Shown piece after piece: positions 8,781 through 19,177 of a stretch of DNA of 64,000 bases (positions are counted from its first letter, which is position 1; every line of letters begins with the position of its first letter). The stretch covers positions 1,798,001 through 1,862,000 of the forward strand of contig CBDDHB010000003.1 in NCBI GenBank assembly GCA_965228165.1. The letters are read 5' to 3'. Under the pieces are notes generated by a model. It was given only the letters and a program-made list of their open reading frames with translations. It had not been told where the DNA came from and did no database searches. The DNA is from Oleispirillum sp965228165 (GTDB lineage: Bacteria; Pseudomonadota; Alphaproteobacteria; Rhodospirillales; Rhodospirillaceae). The position numbers and the translations under genes were made by a program.

Positions 8781-9461
8781 ATGGACTTGGAGCCTTCCAC
8801 GCCGCAGGAAAATCCGCAAGACGAAATCCCGGTCGCCGACAAGAGGTCGCTGCGAAAGGCGATTCTGACGGCGGTGGGGGCGATCGTTCTGCTGGGCACG
8901 GTGTTCCTGGTGGTGCGCCAGGGTTTCGAGCCCAAGGAGGACCGCGCCTATCGCAGCATCGCCGACGTCACCGCCGGGGTGGTGGCCTATAAGACGCCGC
9001 AGCCGCCGCCCGCCAAGGCCTTCACCCAGTACGTGCCCACCGATTCGCGGTCCTATCGCCGGATCGAGGCGACGGTCAAGGACTTCAAGGGTAAGCCGGT
9101 GTTCCTGAACTTCTGGGCGTCGTGGTGCCGCCCCTGCCGCGCCGAGTTGCAGCAACTGGACAAGATTCACGACGAACTGACCGCGGCGGGTCTGGTGGTG
9201 CTGCCGGTGATGACCGCCGACCGCTCGGGGATCGACGGCGCGCGCTTCTTCTTCCGGGGGGCGGACATCGTCCACCTGCCGTTCCTCCTCGACCACGGCA
9301 CCGAACTGATGGAGGCGATGGCGGTGCGGGTGCTGCCGACCAGCATCTTCATCGATGCCGAGGGCAACGCCTTCGCCTTCACCAGCGCCCTCGACCTTTC
9401 CCAGCCCCTGGGGCGCGAACTGCTGTTCCGCTTCGCCAAGACCGGCAAGCTGCCGGAATAG
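8781..9461 (+). CDS. tlpA: TlpA-like membrane-anchored thioredoxin
   Basis: A 226-residue thiol:disulfide oxidoreductase of the TlpA/ResA type. One N-terminal membrane helix (about residues 27-46) anchors a periplasmic thioredoxin domain whose active site is WCRPC (C116 and C119). A cis-proline-type VLPTSIFID segment follows. Such proteins reduce disulfides for cytochrome c or cytochrome oxidase assembly. ATG at 8781 is preferred because it follows a GGGGAACG ribosome-binding sequence and gives a clean short cytoplasmic tail. It is divergent from argH, a common arrangement in alphaproteobacteria. Confidence 0.88.
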   Translation: MDLEPSTPQENPQDEIPVADKRSLRKAILTAVGAIVLLGTVFLVVRQGFEPKEDRAYRSIADVTAGVVAYKTPQPPPAKAFTQYVPTDSRSYRRIEATVKDFKGKPVFLNFWASWCRPCRAELQQLDKIHDELTAAGLVVLPVMTADRSGIDGARFFFRGADIVHLPFLLDHGTELMEAMAVRVLPTSIFIDAEGNAFAFTSALDLSQPLGRELLFRFAKTGKLPE

Positions 9462-9493
9462 GGGGCGTCCATTTCTCGCATTTTCCGACGGTG

Positions 9494-12400
9494 CTAAGGA
9501 AGGCGCTCGTCCAGTTGCCGAAATACTCCCGCCTTTCGCCAAAGTTCTCTGTGTCCTACCACATAGAGGCACTCTTTTGCGCGGGTTACGGCGACGTTCA
9601 ACAGATTCGGTTTTCCTCCGGCCCAGTTGCGAGCCCCAGCCTGGGTGGGCGCCCCAGCCCCAAGGACTAAAATCACGGCTTCTGCCTCACGCCCCTGTAC
9701 GGTGTGAACCGTGCCGATACGCTCTCGGCTCCATTCCTTGGAGTTTCCGCCCCAAGCCTCGGCTAATTTCCCTTCGGCGACTAAGGCACGCAGACGCTCA
9801 GCCACGATCACAAACGGCGTAACCAGGTAAATATCCGGCCCCTTTCCGGTCTCGAAACCGACGTGAGCCTCCACCAACTGCCGCAGAAGGCTCATGACCT
9901 CGAGCCCCTCATCTGGGCACCACTTGTCCGCACCACCGGTGCGAACGTCTATCCACGCCGATGGGCCCAATACGTCTCTAATTCGCGATGTCTCTGGCCT
10001 CTTGGCGGGCACCATCAAGTTGCTGTAGGCGATGGCGTTCGATATCCCGAACATCGGCTTCCGCAGCGGCGATGCACGAGCAGCGGCACCCCCACCTCGC
10101 GGCTTCCGAGGCGACCTTCGAATTCGGCCATATAGGGGGTCGCTGCATCGGCAAGGGTTTGGACCGAAGCCTCCGGCGCGTTGAAACGATCCGGATCGGC
10201 ACCAAGCTGACGGCAAATCGTCTGGGTCAGCGTATCCGGTAAAACGACAACCGGCTCTATCTGCAAAGGATCACCGACAACGACGGCACATCGCGTCCGC
10301 ATCAACGCTCCAACGGCAGCCTGAGGTAGAGCCTGCCCGGCCTCGTCAACCAGCAGCCAGCCGAGGCTTTCCGTCGGCAGCCCCCGCAACATTCGCTCCA
10401 CCGACGCAAATGTCGTCGAGAACAACGGCACGACGAAAAACAGGGACGTCCACAGATCGGGAACGAGGGCCGCCTTGGCCTGATCCGGCATTGCCTTGCC
10501 CGAAAAGACGTTCATGAGATTGCCGAGGTTATGACGAAGCGGCTTTGCCGCAGCGTCAATAAACGCCTTGTGCAAACGCATGGCCGCCACGAACACGTCA
10601 TCCCGAGCACGTTGTGCCGAAGCATCAAGCCAAGGCGTCGCTTTATGGCGCTCCTCGTGGGATTGCATAAAAAACGCATCATCTGCGATCTGACTGCCCA
10701 AGCCCGCGTAAGCAGCCTCAACGGTCTTCCGCAGCGCCGCATGTTCGTCAGCGGCAGCGCTTAACCGCCGTTCTCCATCCCCGAAGGCGTTGCGGCGAGC
10801 CCGAAGAACGTCTCTCCACTCTGCGTATTTCCTCGATGCATCATCATAATCGCTTCGCGCTTTCCTCTCCGCTCGCGACAAGGGCTCACGTCCAACCTGC
10901 CATTCACGAGCCGAATCCGTATTGAACAGGCGAGCAAAGAATCCCGGCTGATACCGGTCATGCTCTCTGAGAGCCTCCCTTGCCTGAGAGGCGACGGATT
11001 CCAGCGCCCTTGCCAAGCCAGCCGCCTGAGCGCAGGCTCCCTCCGCAAAGGAAGCCTCCTCCCTGGTAGCGATTAAGGCACGCTCCGCGTCGGCCTCTCG
11101 CTCAGCCGCAGCAGATACGTTACGAAGGGCGTATCGAACCCCTTCTAATTCCGCCAACCGGTTCTGGCTGACCTTCAGGGCTTTCCGAAACTCGCCGCGA
11201 GCCTTACGCCAGCGAGCCAAGGCCTGCTCGTGGTCGGCAGGCGGTTTCTCCTCGGCAACAATGCGGGGAGAGCGTTTGATTTCTTCCCCTGTATGGGGGT
11301 CCGCCTCGCTAATAAACTGCGGCGTACCCGCAGCTGCGGCTAGATACGTCGACATACCGACATCGACATCCCACCAGAACGTCTGACGAAACTTGCTTCG
11401 GTTCGCCATGTTTCCGAGGACGCCCGCGATCAAGCCCCAAGTCTTCTTGGAATCATGCAGGGCATCCGAAAGACAGGAAAAATAAGTCAAGCCAGCATCT
11501 TGGGCCAACGCATCAGCCCCCGGCAACTCGGCGCTCACGTTCTCGACCGCCTTGTTGTTCGATGATGCCACCAGAATTTCGAAACCTTTCAGGCGAGGAT
11601 CGACACGGTAGAGATGCAGCCACGCCTGTCCCGCCTTAACCTTCTCACCACTATGGGTAAAAGCCTGCTGTGGATCGTCGAATCCGACCATCACTTCTGC
11701 TCGAGCCGTCACCAATGCGGCGACAAGATCGCGCAAGAGTGTGGTTTTTCCTGTTCCCGGCGGCCCGTTTACGGCCAAAATGCCGCTTTCTCGCAAGGTT
11801 GTCATAGCCGCATTAACGGCCGCCTGCTGAAGCAACACCAGAGGATGGCGGCCCTTTCCCGGCCATCGAGCCGGAGGAGTCCGTGCCGGCGCCACGGCCT
11901 CTTCAAGCGCAGACACCTCTTGCAGCAAGTTCCGATGCAACGCTGAGGGATCGACGCCAAGATAACGGCGAAGATTCGGCGTCGCACGGCCCGACCCGAA
12001 GGCCTCTTTCGCCCTTGCTAAATCACCGAGGAAAAAGCTGTTCAGCAAGAGAGGCTCGGGAGGATCCGGAAATTTAAAATACTGGAATGACCGGATTGCA
12101 AACGTCGGAGCCTCGACCAATTCTTCGGGCAATTCCAGGGCCGCAACCAGCCACTCATAAGCCTCGGATAACATCGCTTGCGTCAAAGGCAATTCATTGC
12201 CGTCGCCATCTTGGCGGCGGAGCCTGTCCTCCAACGCCTTCAGCAAGCCCTCTTCGGCGACAGGCCACGCGGCCAGCTTCCCCAGATCACCGGCCAAAGC
12301 ATGGGGAACGCCCCACCCAAAACTCGACAAACCAACCGGGGATGTTTCGACTAGTCGCCCTTCCCGATCGACGGTGATGGTCGCGAGCGCCGCCCTTCCA

Positions 12401-12963
12401 CGGACACCGGGCCTCTCCACACGCTTGTCCACATACACGTCAAGAATACGCTTGACCGTTTCCTCCAAGTGGAGGGCACCCAAAACGACCTGATAATAGA
12501 GGCGATAGTTCTTTTTAGAACGCTCCCCACCCGCCTCCCAAGGCAACGGGCCTTGCCCAATCCTGACCACGGCACTCTTATCCCCTCCCACCGCCAAATT
12601 TTCCGGACGCAGGAAGGATTGAGGGGACAGAACCTCCAACGCGATCCATGCATCTAATGTCGCCTCGGGAGTTCCGGGCCGTGAAGGATGAGGCGCAATA
12701 ACCGGAGATGCCGTCTCTTCCCGGCGCGGGGCCTCGATGATCTGGGAAATAGGTTCCGGGCTAGGCGGCTTAGGGGAGTAAGCGGAATCTTGAGGGGGAG
12801 CATGGAGGCGAAAGCGTGCTTTTTCCCTCAGCGTGGAAGCTCGTTGGCTATTCCGATGCTTGAGTTCCTCAACCAGGAGTTCGAGGAAGCGCTTGTCGCC
12901 ACATCGTTCTTCGAACGCCTCTTCCAACTCATCGATTTTGTAGGAGACGAAGGGCCTGTCCAT
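9494..12963 (-). pseudogene. Large SF1 (Upf1/Dna2-like) helicase, frameshifted near 10,060
   Basis: An ATP-dependent superfamily 1B helicase of about 1,155 residues when its two frames are joined. The Walker A motif GPPGTGKTT is at about residue 400, a long charged coiled-coil-like insert spans about 570-745, and motif II (VDEAGQALPQ) is at about 872. The C-terminal part with VHTVQGREAEAVI and NVAVTRAK is in another frame. The frames join at HRRC / KPMFGISNAIAY, consistent with one base missing in 10,055-10,068. The gene is visibly lower in GC than its neighbours and stands alone between tlpA and the PAP2 gene, suggesting horizontal acquisition. Defence or DNA repair are possible roles; neither is shown. 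Confidence 0.8.
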
Positions 12964-13138
12964 GTTCCCTCAAGGATGCGATTTTTAGAATCGGGACACA
13001 CCTTATGGCCCCATCCCGCACACGTAAAGCGTGATGCCATCAGTCCAATGAACAAAAGAGGGTGCGGAACGAATCAACCGCTTCTTCAGGTCCGTCCCGG
13101 TTCGTGCGGGCGGGCAACGTTGATGCCTGCCGGAGTGA

Positions 13139-13849
13139 TCAATCGACCCTGAGCGACCGGCCGCCGCGTTCGAAGCCGCGGCGGACCGCCATGGTCACCG
13201 CGAAGCCGATATAGGCTCCCATGATCACGTCCGAGGGATAGTGGATGGTGGTCAGGGCGCGGCTGGATCCCACCAGCACCGCGACCAGGACGTAAAGCAG
13301 GTTGTAGCGGGGATAGATCAGGGTGAGAGCGGTCATCGCCGCCACCACCGTCTGGGTGTGGCCGGAGGGGAAGCTGTACATCCCCATGTGGACGCCGAAG
13401 GGGTCGAGGCCGTAGAGCCCGTCCTCGAACAGATGGCGCGGGCGATAGCGCCCGACGCAGAACTTGACGATCTGCCCCAGAATCCCCGACGCCGCCATCG
13501 AAACGATGATGAACCAGGCGGACCGCGCCAGGTTCATGTACTGGTCGTGGCCGGTGGTGGTGCCCGACAGCCCGGCCAGGATGCGCGCCCCCAGCAGCAG
13601 GGCGGCGGCCAGAACGTACCACAGGCCGGTCAGGCCGACGTCGGTCAAGACCTTGAAAAAGCCGAAGGTCTCGGGCGGCAGGTGGTTGCGCAGGGCGTGC
13701 GCCAGGGGCAGGTCGATCCAGGCGATCATGACGATGCAGATCAGGGTGACGCCGCCGCTGGCGGCGGTCCAGGGCCACCGCCTTGCCGCGCGCGCGCAGG
13801 CCAGGACGGCGCGCTCGACGGCGGCGGGGTCGTGGCGCTGGCCGCTCAT
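13139..13849 (-). CDS. PAP2 family membrane phosphatase
   Basis: A 236-residue integral membrane phosphatase. It has the three PAP2 catalytic motifs: KFCVGRYRP (K-X6-RP), PSGH in the centre, and SRALTTIHYPSD (SR-X5-H-X3-D), between roughly six membrane helices. Such enzymes remove phosphate from undecaprenyl pyrophosphate, phosphatidic acid or lipid A. The start overlaps the stop of the upstream GT39 gene by four bases, so the pair is translated together and probably acts on the same lipid-linked substrate; a lipid A modification role is inferred from this pairing. Confidence 0.88.
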   Translation of the reverse strand: MSGQRHDPAAVERAVLACARAARRWPWTAASGGVTLICIVMIAWIDLPLAHALRNHLPPETFGFFKVLTDVGLTGLWYVLAAALLLGARILAGLSGTTTGHDQYMNLARSAWFIIVSMAASGILGQIVKFCVGRYRPRHLFEDGLYGLDPFGVHMGMYSFPSGHTQTVVAAMTALTLIYPRYNLLYVLVAVLVGSSRALTTIHYPSDVIMGAYIGFAVTMAVRRGFERGGRSLRVD

Positions 13850-15501
13850 GGCGCGCCGCCCCGGCGGAACAGGAACAGGCGCACCTGTCTGCCCTTGGAA
13901 TAGTTGAAGCCCTCGACCTCGGCGCGCACCGGCAGCGGCGGAACCCCAAGCTCGTCCAACCGGGCGACGAAGGCGGCGCGGTCGCGCTCCTCGACGATGC
14001 CGACGGCGGCGGGGTCGTTCGCCAGAACCTCGGCCACCGTGGCGGCGGAGACCAGCCGGGTCGCGGTGCCGAGCATGAACACCGCGCTCGGCTCGTGATA
14101 GCCGGAGAGCGCCACATTCGCTCCTTCCGGGGCCACCGCATCGACCGCGTCGGCGAGGCGCGGCCCCACCCACAGGCGGGACAGCGCGGGCAGCGTGCCC
14201 TGGAACACTCCGGCGTAGACCGGCGCCGACAGGGCGAGCGCCAGGGCGGTGGCGGGCAGGGAGAGGCCGCGCCAGGATTGGCGCAACGGCAACAGGACGG
14301 CGGCCAGGCAGGCCGCCGCCACCGGCAGGGAGATCCAGGAAAATCCGTCGCCGTAGAGAATCGGCAGGGCTACCGCTCCGGCGGCGAGGACCGCGCCGAC
14401 CAGCCCCCAAAGGACGCCGATTCCCTTCGCCCAAAGCCGGTCGAACAGGCCGTGCGCCTCCTCGCGCACCGCGAACAGGGCGGCGGCGATCAACAGGCAG
14501 AGCGCCGGATAGACCGGCAGCGGATAGTGCGGCAGCTTGGTCGGCACGATCTCGAAGACCAGCCAGGACGGCGCCGCCCAGGCGAGGCAGAAACGCACCC
14601 CCGGCTGGGCGCGTTCCTTGACCGCGCGGATCAGCGCCGGAACCAGGAACAGCGATCCCGGCCACAGGGTGGCCAGCGCCAGAACCGCGTACAGGCCGGG
14701 GAAGCCGCCGTGCGCCTCCTGCCCGCCGATCAGCTTGGGCAGCAGGTCTTTCTGCACCGCCTCGGCGACGAAGCCGGTCTGCGGCCCCATCGCCATCGCC
14801 GCCGCCCAGGGCAGCACCACCGCCAGGGCGATCGGCAGGCCGGCGGCGGGGCGCGTCGTCGCCAGCCAGCGCCAGCGGCGGTCGGCGACGACGAGGGCGA
14901 GGACGGCGAGGACCATCACCATCGGCGCGATCGGCCCCTTGATCAGCATGCCTAAGCCGAGGGCCAGCCACATCGCCGCCACCTGCCAGACGGGGACGGC
15001 GGGGCCCTTGCGCGCCTGCATGTAGAGCCGCCCCAACACCCCCATCGCGGCGGTGGAGCAGGCGAGCAGGGCGGCGTCGGTTTTCGCCTGATGCGCCTCG
15101 GCCACCAGGATCAGGGAGGAGGCGAGCAGCGCCGCGCCGACGAAGGCGACGCGCCGGTCGAACAGGTGCTTGCCGAAGGCGAAGGCGAACAGGACCGCCA
15201 GGGTCGCGCCGAGGGCGGAGGGCAGGCGGTACGGCCAGCGGGCGTCGGAGGCGGCGTCGGAAAACAGGGCGGCGGACGCCGCCTGCGCCCAATAGATGCC
15301 GACCGGCTTCTTGTTGCGCGGCGTTTCCTGGAAGCGGATGGCGACGAAATCGCCGCTTTCCAGCATCTGGCGGGAGGCCTGCATATAGCGGGACTCGTCG
15401 CGGTCCAGGGGCGGCACGGCGGCGAGGCCGGGCGCGTACAGACCGGCGCACAGCAGCAGCAGCGCAAGATAGGGGCGGAGCCCGGTCAGCAGACGATGCA
15501 C
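13846..15501 (-). CDS. GT39 (ArnT-like) polyprenyl-dependent glycosyltransferase
   Basis: A 551-residue, multi-helix membrane protein of glycosyltransferase family 39. The first periplasmic loop carries LDRDESRYMQASRQM, with the acidic catalytic DRDE, followed by RNKKPVGIYW, both typical of ArnT-type transferases that move a sugar from undecaprenyl phosphate onto lipid A or another envelope acceptor. The C-terminal 150 residues form a soluble domain. The real acceptor and sugar cannot be told from sequence. It overlaps the PAP2 gene by four bases. Confidence 0.85.
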   Translation of the reverse strand: MHRLLTGLRPYLALLLLCAGLYAPGLAAVPPLDRDESRYMQASRQMLESGDFVAIRFQETPRNKKPVGIYWAQAASAALFSDAASDARWPYRLPSALGATLAVLFAFAFGKHLFDRRVAFVGAALLASSLILVAEAHQAKTDAALLACSTAAMGVLGRLYMQARKGPAVPVWQVAAMWLALGLGMLIKGPIAPMVMVLAVLALVVADRRWRWLATTRPAAGLPIALAVVLPWAAAMAMGPQTGFVAEAVQKDLLPKLIGGQEAHGGFPGLYAVLALATLWPGSLFLVPALIRAVKERAQPGVRFCLAWAAPSWLVFEIVPTKLPHYPLPVYPALCLLIAAALFAVREEAHGLFDRLWAKGIGVLWGLVGAVLAAGAVALPILYGDGFSWISLPVAAACLAAVLLPLRQSWRGLSLPATALALALSAPVYAGVFQGTLPALSRLWVGPRLADAVDAVAPEGANVALSGYHEPSAVFMLGTATRLVSAATVAEVLANDPAAVGIVEERDRAAFVARLDELGVPPLPVRAEVEGFNYSKGRQVRLFLFRRGGAP

Positions 15502-15523
15502 CTGGCCCCTCCGTCCGGTTCGG

Positions 15524-16453
15524 TCACGCGCTCAAGGATTCGATCAACTGGGGCACCGCGTCGAAGACGTCGGCGACCAGACCGTAATCGGCGACCTGGA
15601 AGATCGGCGTCTCGCCGTCCTTGTTGATCGCGACGATCACCTTGGAATCCTTCATCCCGGCCAGATGCTGGATGGCGCCGGAGATTCCCACCGCGATGTA
15701 AAGGTCGGGGGCGACGATCTTGCCGGTCTGGCCGACCTGGGCGTCGTTGGGGATGAACCCGGCGTCCACCGCGGCGCGGCTGGCGCCGACCGCGCCGCCC
15801 AGGATGTCGGCCAACTGCGACACCAGGGCGAACGCGCCGTCCGAACCGATGCCGCGCCCGCCCGCGACGACGACGCGGGCCGAGGTGAGTTCGGGACGGA
15901 CGCTTTCCACCACCCGGCGCTCCAGAAAGCGGGCGGCGTCGACCGCCGGGGCGGCGGGGATGGCGACGATTTCGGCGGCGCCGGTCTCGGCGGCCCTGTC
16001 GAAAGCGGTGGCGCGCACCGTGATCACCTTCTTCGCGTCCGCCGAGCGCACCGTGGCCAGCGCGTTGCCGGCATAGATCGGACGGACGAAGGTGTCCGCG
16101 TCCACCACCGCGACGATTTCGGAAATCTGTTGCACGTCGAGGATCGCGGCGACCCGCGGCATGACGTTCTTGCCGCAGGCGGTGGCGGGGGCGAGCAGGG
16201 CGTCGTATCCGGCGGCGAGGCCGACCAGCAGATCGGCCAGCGGCTCGGCCAGGGCCTCGGCGTGGGCCGGATCGTCGGCGACCAGAACCCGCGCGACTCC
16301 GGCGATTTTCGCCGCGTCGCGGGCGGCGGCGGCGCCCGCGCCCGCCACCAGCAGGTCCACCGCGCCGCCCAGGGCCAGCGCGGCGGTCACCGTGGCGTGG
16401 GTGGCGGGCTTGAGGCTGCGGTTGTCGTGTTCGGCAAGGACCAGGGCACGCAT
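15524..16453 (-). CDS. etfA: Electron transfer flavoprotein, alpha subunit
   Basis: Takes electrons from acyl-CoA and related dehydrogenases and passes them to ETF:ubiquinone oxidoreductase. The 309-residue protein has the alpha-subunit C-terminal FAD-binding region with GGRGIGSDGAF, the GQTGKIVAPDLYIA signature and the SKVIVAINKD loop. Its ATG overlaps the etfB stop by one base (TGATG), so the subunits are coupled for equal synthesis. Confidence 0.96.
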   Translation of the reverse strand: MRALVLAEHDNRSLKPATHATVTAALALGGAVDLLVAGAGAAAARDAAKIAGVARVLVADDPAHAEALAEPLADLLVGLAAGYDALLAPATACGKNVMPRVAAILDVQQISEIVAVVDADTFVRPIYAGNALATVRSADAKKVITVRATAFDRAAETGAAEIVAIPAAPAVDAARFLERRVVESVRPELTSARVVVAGGRGIGSDGAFALVSQLADILGGAVGASRAAVDAGFIPNDAQVGQTGKIVAPDLYIAVGISGAIQHLAGMKDSKVIVAINKDGETPIFQVADYGLVADVFDAVPQLIESLSA

Positions 16454-17205
16454 CAGAGCACCTTCGCTTCGTTCTTCAGACGATCCACCAGTTCGCCGAC
16501 CGAGCCGACGATCACCCCGGCCTTGCGGCGCGGCGGTTCCTCGACCTTCAGCAGGGTCAGGCGCGGGGCGATATCGACGCCCAGGTCCTCGGGGGTGGCG
16601 ACGTCCAGGGGTTTCTTCTTCGCCTTCATGATGTTGGGCAGCGAGGCATAGCGCGGTTCGTTCAAGCGCAAATCGGTGGTCAGCACGCAGGGCAGGGCGA
16701 GGGAGAGGGTCTCCAGGCCGCCGTCGATCTCGCGCACCACGGCGACGCGCCCGTCCGCCTTGGGCTCGGTGGCGGAGACGAAGGTTCCCTGCGGCCAGCC
16801 GAGCAGCGCCGCCAGCATCTGGCCGGTTTGGTTGGCGTCGTCGTCGATCGCCTGCTTGCCGAGGATCACCGCGTCGGGTTTTTCGTTCGCCGCCACCGCC
16901 TTCAGCAGTTTGGCGACGGCCAGCGGCTGCACCTCGGCGTCGGTCTTGATCAGGACGGCGCGGTCCGCCCCCATGGCGAGGCCGGTGCGCAGGGTGTCCT
17001 GCGCCGCCTGCGGACCGATCGAGACCAGCACCACCTCGTCGGCGACGCCCTTTTCCTTCCAGCGCACCGCCTCTTCCACCGCGATCTCGTCGAAGGGGTT
17101 CATCGACATCTTGAGATTGGCGGTATCGACGCCGCAGCCGTCGGGCTTGATGCGGATCTTGACGTTGTAATCGACGACGCGCTTGACCGCGACCAGGACT
17201 TTCAT
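16453..17205 (-). CDS. etfB: Electron transfer flavoprotein, beta subunit
   Basis: Partner of EtfA; binds AMP and provides the docking loop for dehydrogenases. The 250-residue length is standard. It starts MKVLVAVKRVVDYNVKI, as usual for the family, and contains the NPFDEIAVEEA segment, the GKQAIDDDANQTGQM stretch and a late LPNIMKAKKKP signature. First gene of the etfBA pair; no other beta-oxidation gene is adjacent. Confidence 0.96.
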   Translation of the reverse strand: MKVLVAVKRVVDYNVKIRIKPDGCGVDTANLKMSMNPFDEIAVEEAVRWKEKGVADEVVLVSIGPQAAQDTLRTGLAMGADRAVLIKTDAEVQPLAVAKLLKAVAANEKPDAVILGKQAIDDDANQTGQMLAALLGWPQGTFVSATEPKADGRVAVVREIDGGLETLSLALPCVLTTDLRLNEPRYASLPNIMKAKKKPLDVATPEDLGVDIAPRLTLLKVEEPPRRKAGVIVGSVGELVDRLKNEAKVL

Positions 17206-17313
17206 CGGCCTACCCTTGGACTGGCTTGTTGCATGGCGTGAGCGAACGCCTTTCCGTGGCGGAAGGCTACGCGCTCCCGCCCCGGAAAAAAAGTCTTTCG
17301 TTGCCGCTTCGCC

Positions 17314-17895
17314 TCAGCGGTTGGCGCCGGGCACCCACAGGATGTCGCAGCCGCCCTTGTCGTTGAGGTAGCGCCCCAGCACGAACAGGTGATCGGACAG
17401 GCGGTTGGCGTACTTCAGGGCCTCGGGGTTGACCGGTTCCTTTTCGATCAGTTCCGAGATTTCCCGTTCGGCGCGGCGGATCACCGAACGCGCCAGGTGC
17501 AGATAGGCCGCCGCCGGTTTGCCGCCGGGCAGGATGAAGGATTTCAAGGGCATCAGTTCGGCGTTCATCGCGTCGATTTCGGTTTCCAGCCGCTTCACCT
17601 GTTCCGGCTGCATGCGCAGCGCCATGCTGGCGTCCTCGTTCTCCTTGATCGGGGTGCACAGGTCGGCGCCCAGGTCGAACAGGTCGTTCTGGATGCGTCC
17701 CAGCATCGCGTCGGTCTCCGCCAGGGCGGGGTCGGCGGCGGTGTGGACGCGCGCCAGGCCGAGGATGCCGTTGGCCTCGTCCACCGTGCCGTAGGCGCCG
17801 ACCCGAAGCGAGCCCTTGTTGACGCGGGTGCCGTCCCCGAGAGAGGTCTTTCCCTTGTCGCCGCCCCGGGTATAAATGCGCGTGAGTTGAACCAT
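17314..17895 (-). CDS. pduO: PduO-type cob(I)alamin adenosyltransferase
   Basis: Transfers the adenosyl group of ATP to cob(I)alamin to make adenosylcobalamin. From the ATG at 17,895 the protein is 193 residues. The N-terminal TRGGDKGKTSLGDG is the ATP-binding signature, and a VDEANGILG segment and RRAEREI helix follow, as in this family. The open frame continues upstream without stop but family length and alignment favour this start. It is divergent from lptG. It could supply cofactor to the class II ribonucleotide reductase at the left edge. Confidence 0.93.
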   Translation of the reverse strand: MVQLTRIYTRGGDKGKTSLGDGTRVNKGSLRVGAYGTVDEANGILGLARVHTAADPALAETDAMLGRIQNDLFDLGADLCTPIKENEDASMALRMQPEQVKRLETEIDAMNAELMPLKSFILPGGKPAAAYLHLARSVIRRAEREISELIEKEPVNPEALKYANRLSDHLFVLGRYLNDKGGCDILWVPGANR

Positions 17896-18070
17896 GGCCG
17901 CCAAGTTCCTTTCGTGATGGGGCGCGGGATGCGCGCCGTGAATGCCGTTGGCCACGACCCCCGTTCGGATTCCGGTTGCGATGACGCGGTCGAACGTGGA
18001 TGGTATGACGCGGCGACGGGGTCCGATCTTACCCCGGATTTCGCCGAAGGTTAACCGACGGAACGCACGC

Positions 18071-19177
18071 ATGCGATTGTCCCGGATCATCAGCGCCTAC
18101 CTCGCCCGCCATTTCGCCCTGGCGTTCGCGTTCACGCTGCTGGGAATCGTCGGCATCACCCTGCTGTTCGACAGCATCGAGCTGTTGCGCCGGATCACCG
18201 GCAAGACCGACATCGGCCTGGCGGTGGTTCTGGAGATGGCGTTCCTGAAGATGCCGCAGATGCTGACCACGGTGCTGCCCTTCGCGGTGATGCTGGGGGC
18301 GATGATCGTCTTCTGGCGGCTGACCCGCACCTACGAACTGGTGGTGATCCGCGCCGTCGGGGTGTCCGCCTGGCAGTTCCTGCTGCCGGTGGTCTCGGTG
18401 GTGCTGCTGTTCGGGCTGTTCAATCTGGCGGCGATCAATCCCCTGGCGGCGGCGATGTACCGCGAGTACGAGCGCCTGGAGGATTCCTTCAAGATGCGCT
18501 ACGACAACCCGCTGACCTTTTCTTCCGGCGGCTTGTGGATGCGCGAGGCGGTGCCCGGCGGCGGCCAGGCGGTGATTCATTCCAACGACGTTCGCCAGCA
18601 GGACGGGGTGTTGACGATGCGGCGGGTGAGCGTCCTCTCCCTGACCCCGGACGGCGGCTTTTCCTTCCGCTACGAGGCGGCGACCGGCACCATCCGCGAC
18701 CGCGCCCTGTCGCTCTCCGACGTCTGGATCCTGGTCCCCGGAGAGCCCAGCCGCCACGTCGCCACGATCAGCCAGCCGACCAGTCTCTCGCTGTCGAAAA
18801 TCCAGGAGAAGTTCTCCTCCCCCGCCAGCCTGTCGTTCTGGGAATTGCCGGGGTTCATCCGCTTTTTCGAATCCGCCGGGTTTTCGGCGCACCGCCATCT
18901 GCTGCACTGGCATTCGCTGCTCGCCTCGCCGCTGTTGCTGTGCGCCATGGTCTTCGTCGCGGCGGTGTTCTCGCTCAACCCCAACATGCGCAAGGGCGGC
19001 CTTCTGGTCCGCATCGTCGCCGGGGTGGGGGCGGGCTTCCTGTTCTATTTCTTCACCCGCCTGACCTATGCCCTGGGGTTGTCCAACACCCTGCCGGTGT
19101 TCCTGGCGGCGTGGAGTCCGGTGGTGGTCGCCCTGCTGTTGTCGCTGGCGGTGCTGTTCCATCAGGAAGACGGCTGA
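18071..19177 (+). CDS. lptG: LPS export ABC transporter permease LptG
   Basis: Inner-membrane subunit of the Lpt machine that extracts lipopolysaccharide and feeds it to the periplasmic bridge. The 368-residue protein has two helices at the N-terminus, a central periplasmic beta-rich domain (about residues 125-265) and C-terminal helices, the LptF/LptG layout. ATG at 18,071 gives the usual MRLSRIISAYLARHF start; the upstream frame overlaps pduO regulatory DNA and is not used. The stop overlaps the next ATG by one base. No lptF partner is adjacent; LptG rather than LptF is my choice from overall resemblance. Confidence 0.85.
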   Translation: MRLSRIISAYLARHFALAFAFTLLGIVGITLLFDSIELLRRITGKTDIGLAVVLEMAFLKMPQMLTTVLPFAVMLGAMIVFWRLTRTYELVVIRAVGVSAWQFLLPVVSVVLLFGLFNLAAINPLAAAMYREYERLEDSFKMRYDNPLTFSSGGLWMREAVPGGGQAVIHSNDVRQQDGVLTMRRVSVLSLTPDGGFSFRYEAATGTIRDRALSLSDVWILVPGEPSRHVATISQPTSLSLSKIQEKFSSPASLSFWELPGFIRFFESAGFSAHRHLLHWHSLLASPLLLCAMVFVAAVFSLNPNMRKGGLLVRIVAGVGAGFLFYFFTRLTYALGLSNTLPVFLAAWSPVVVALLLSLAVLFHQEDG

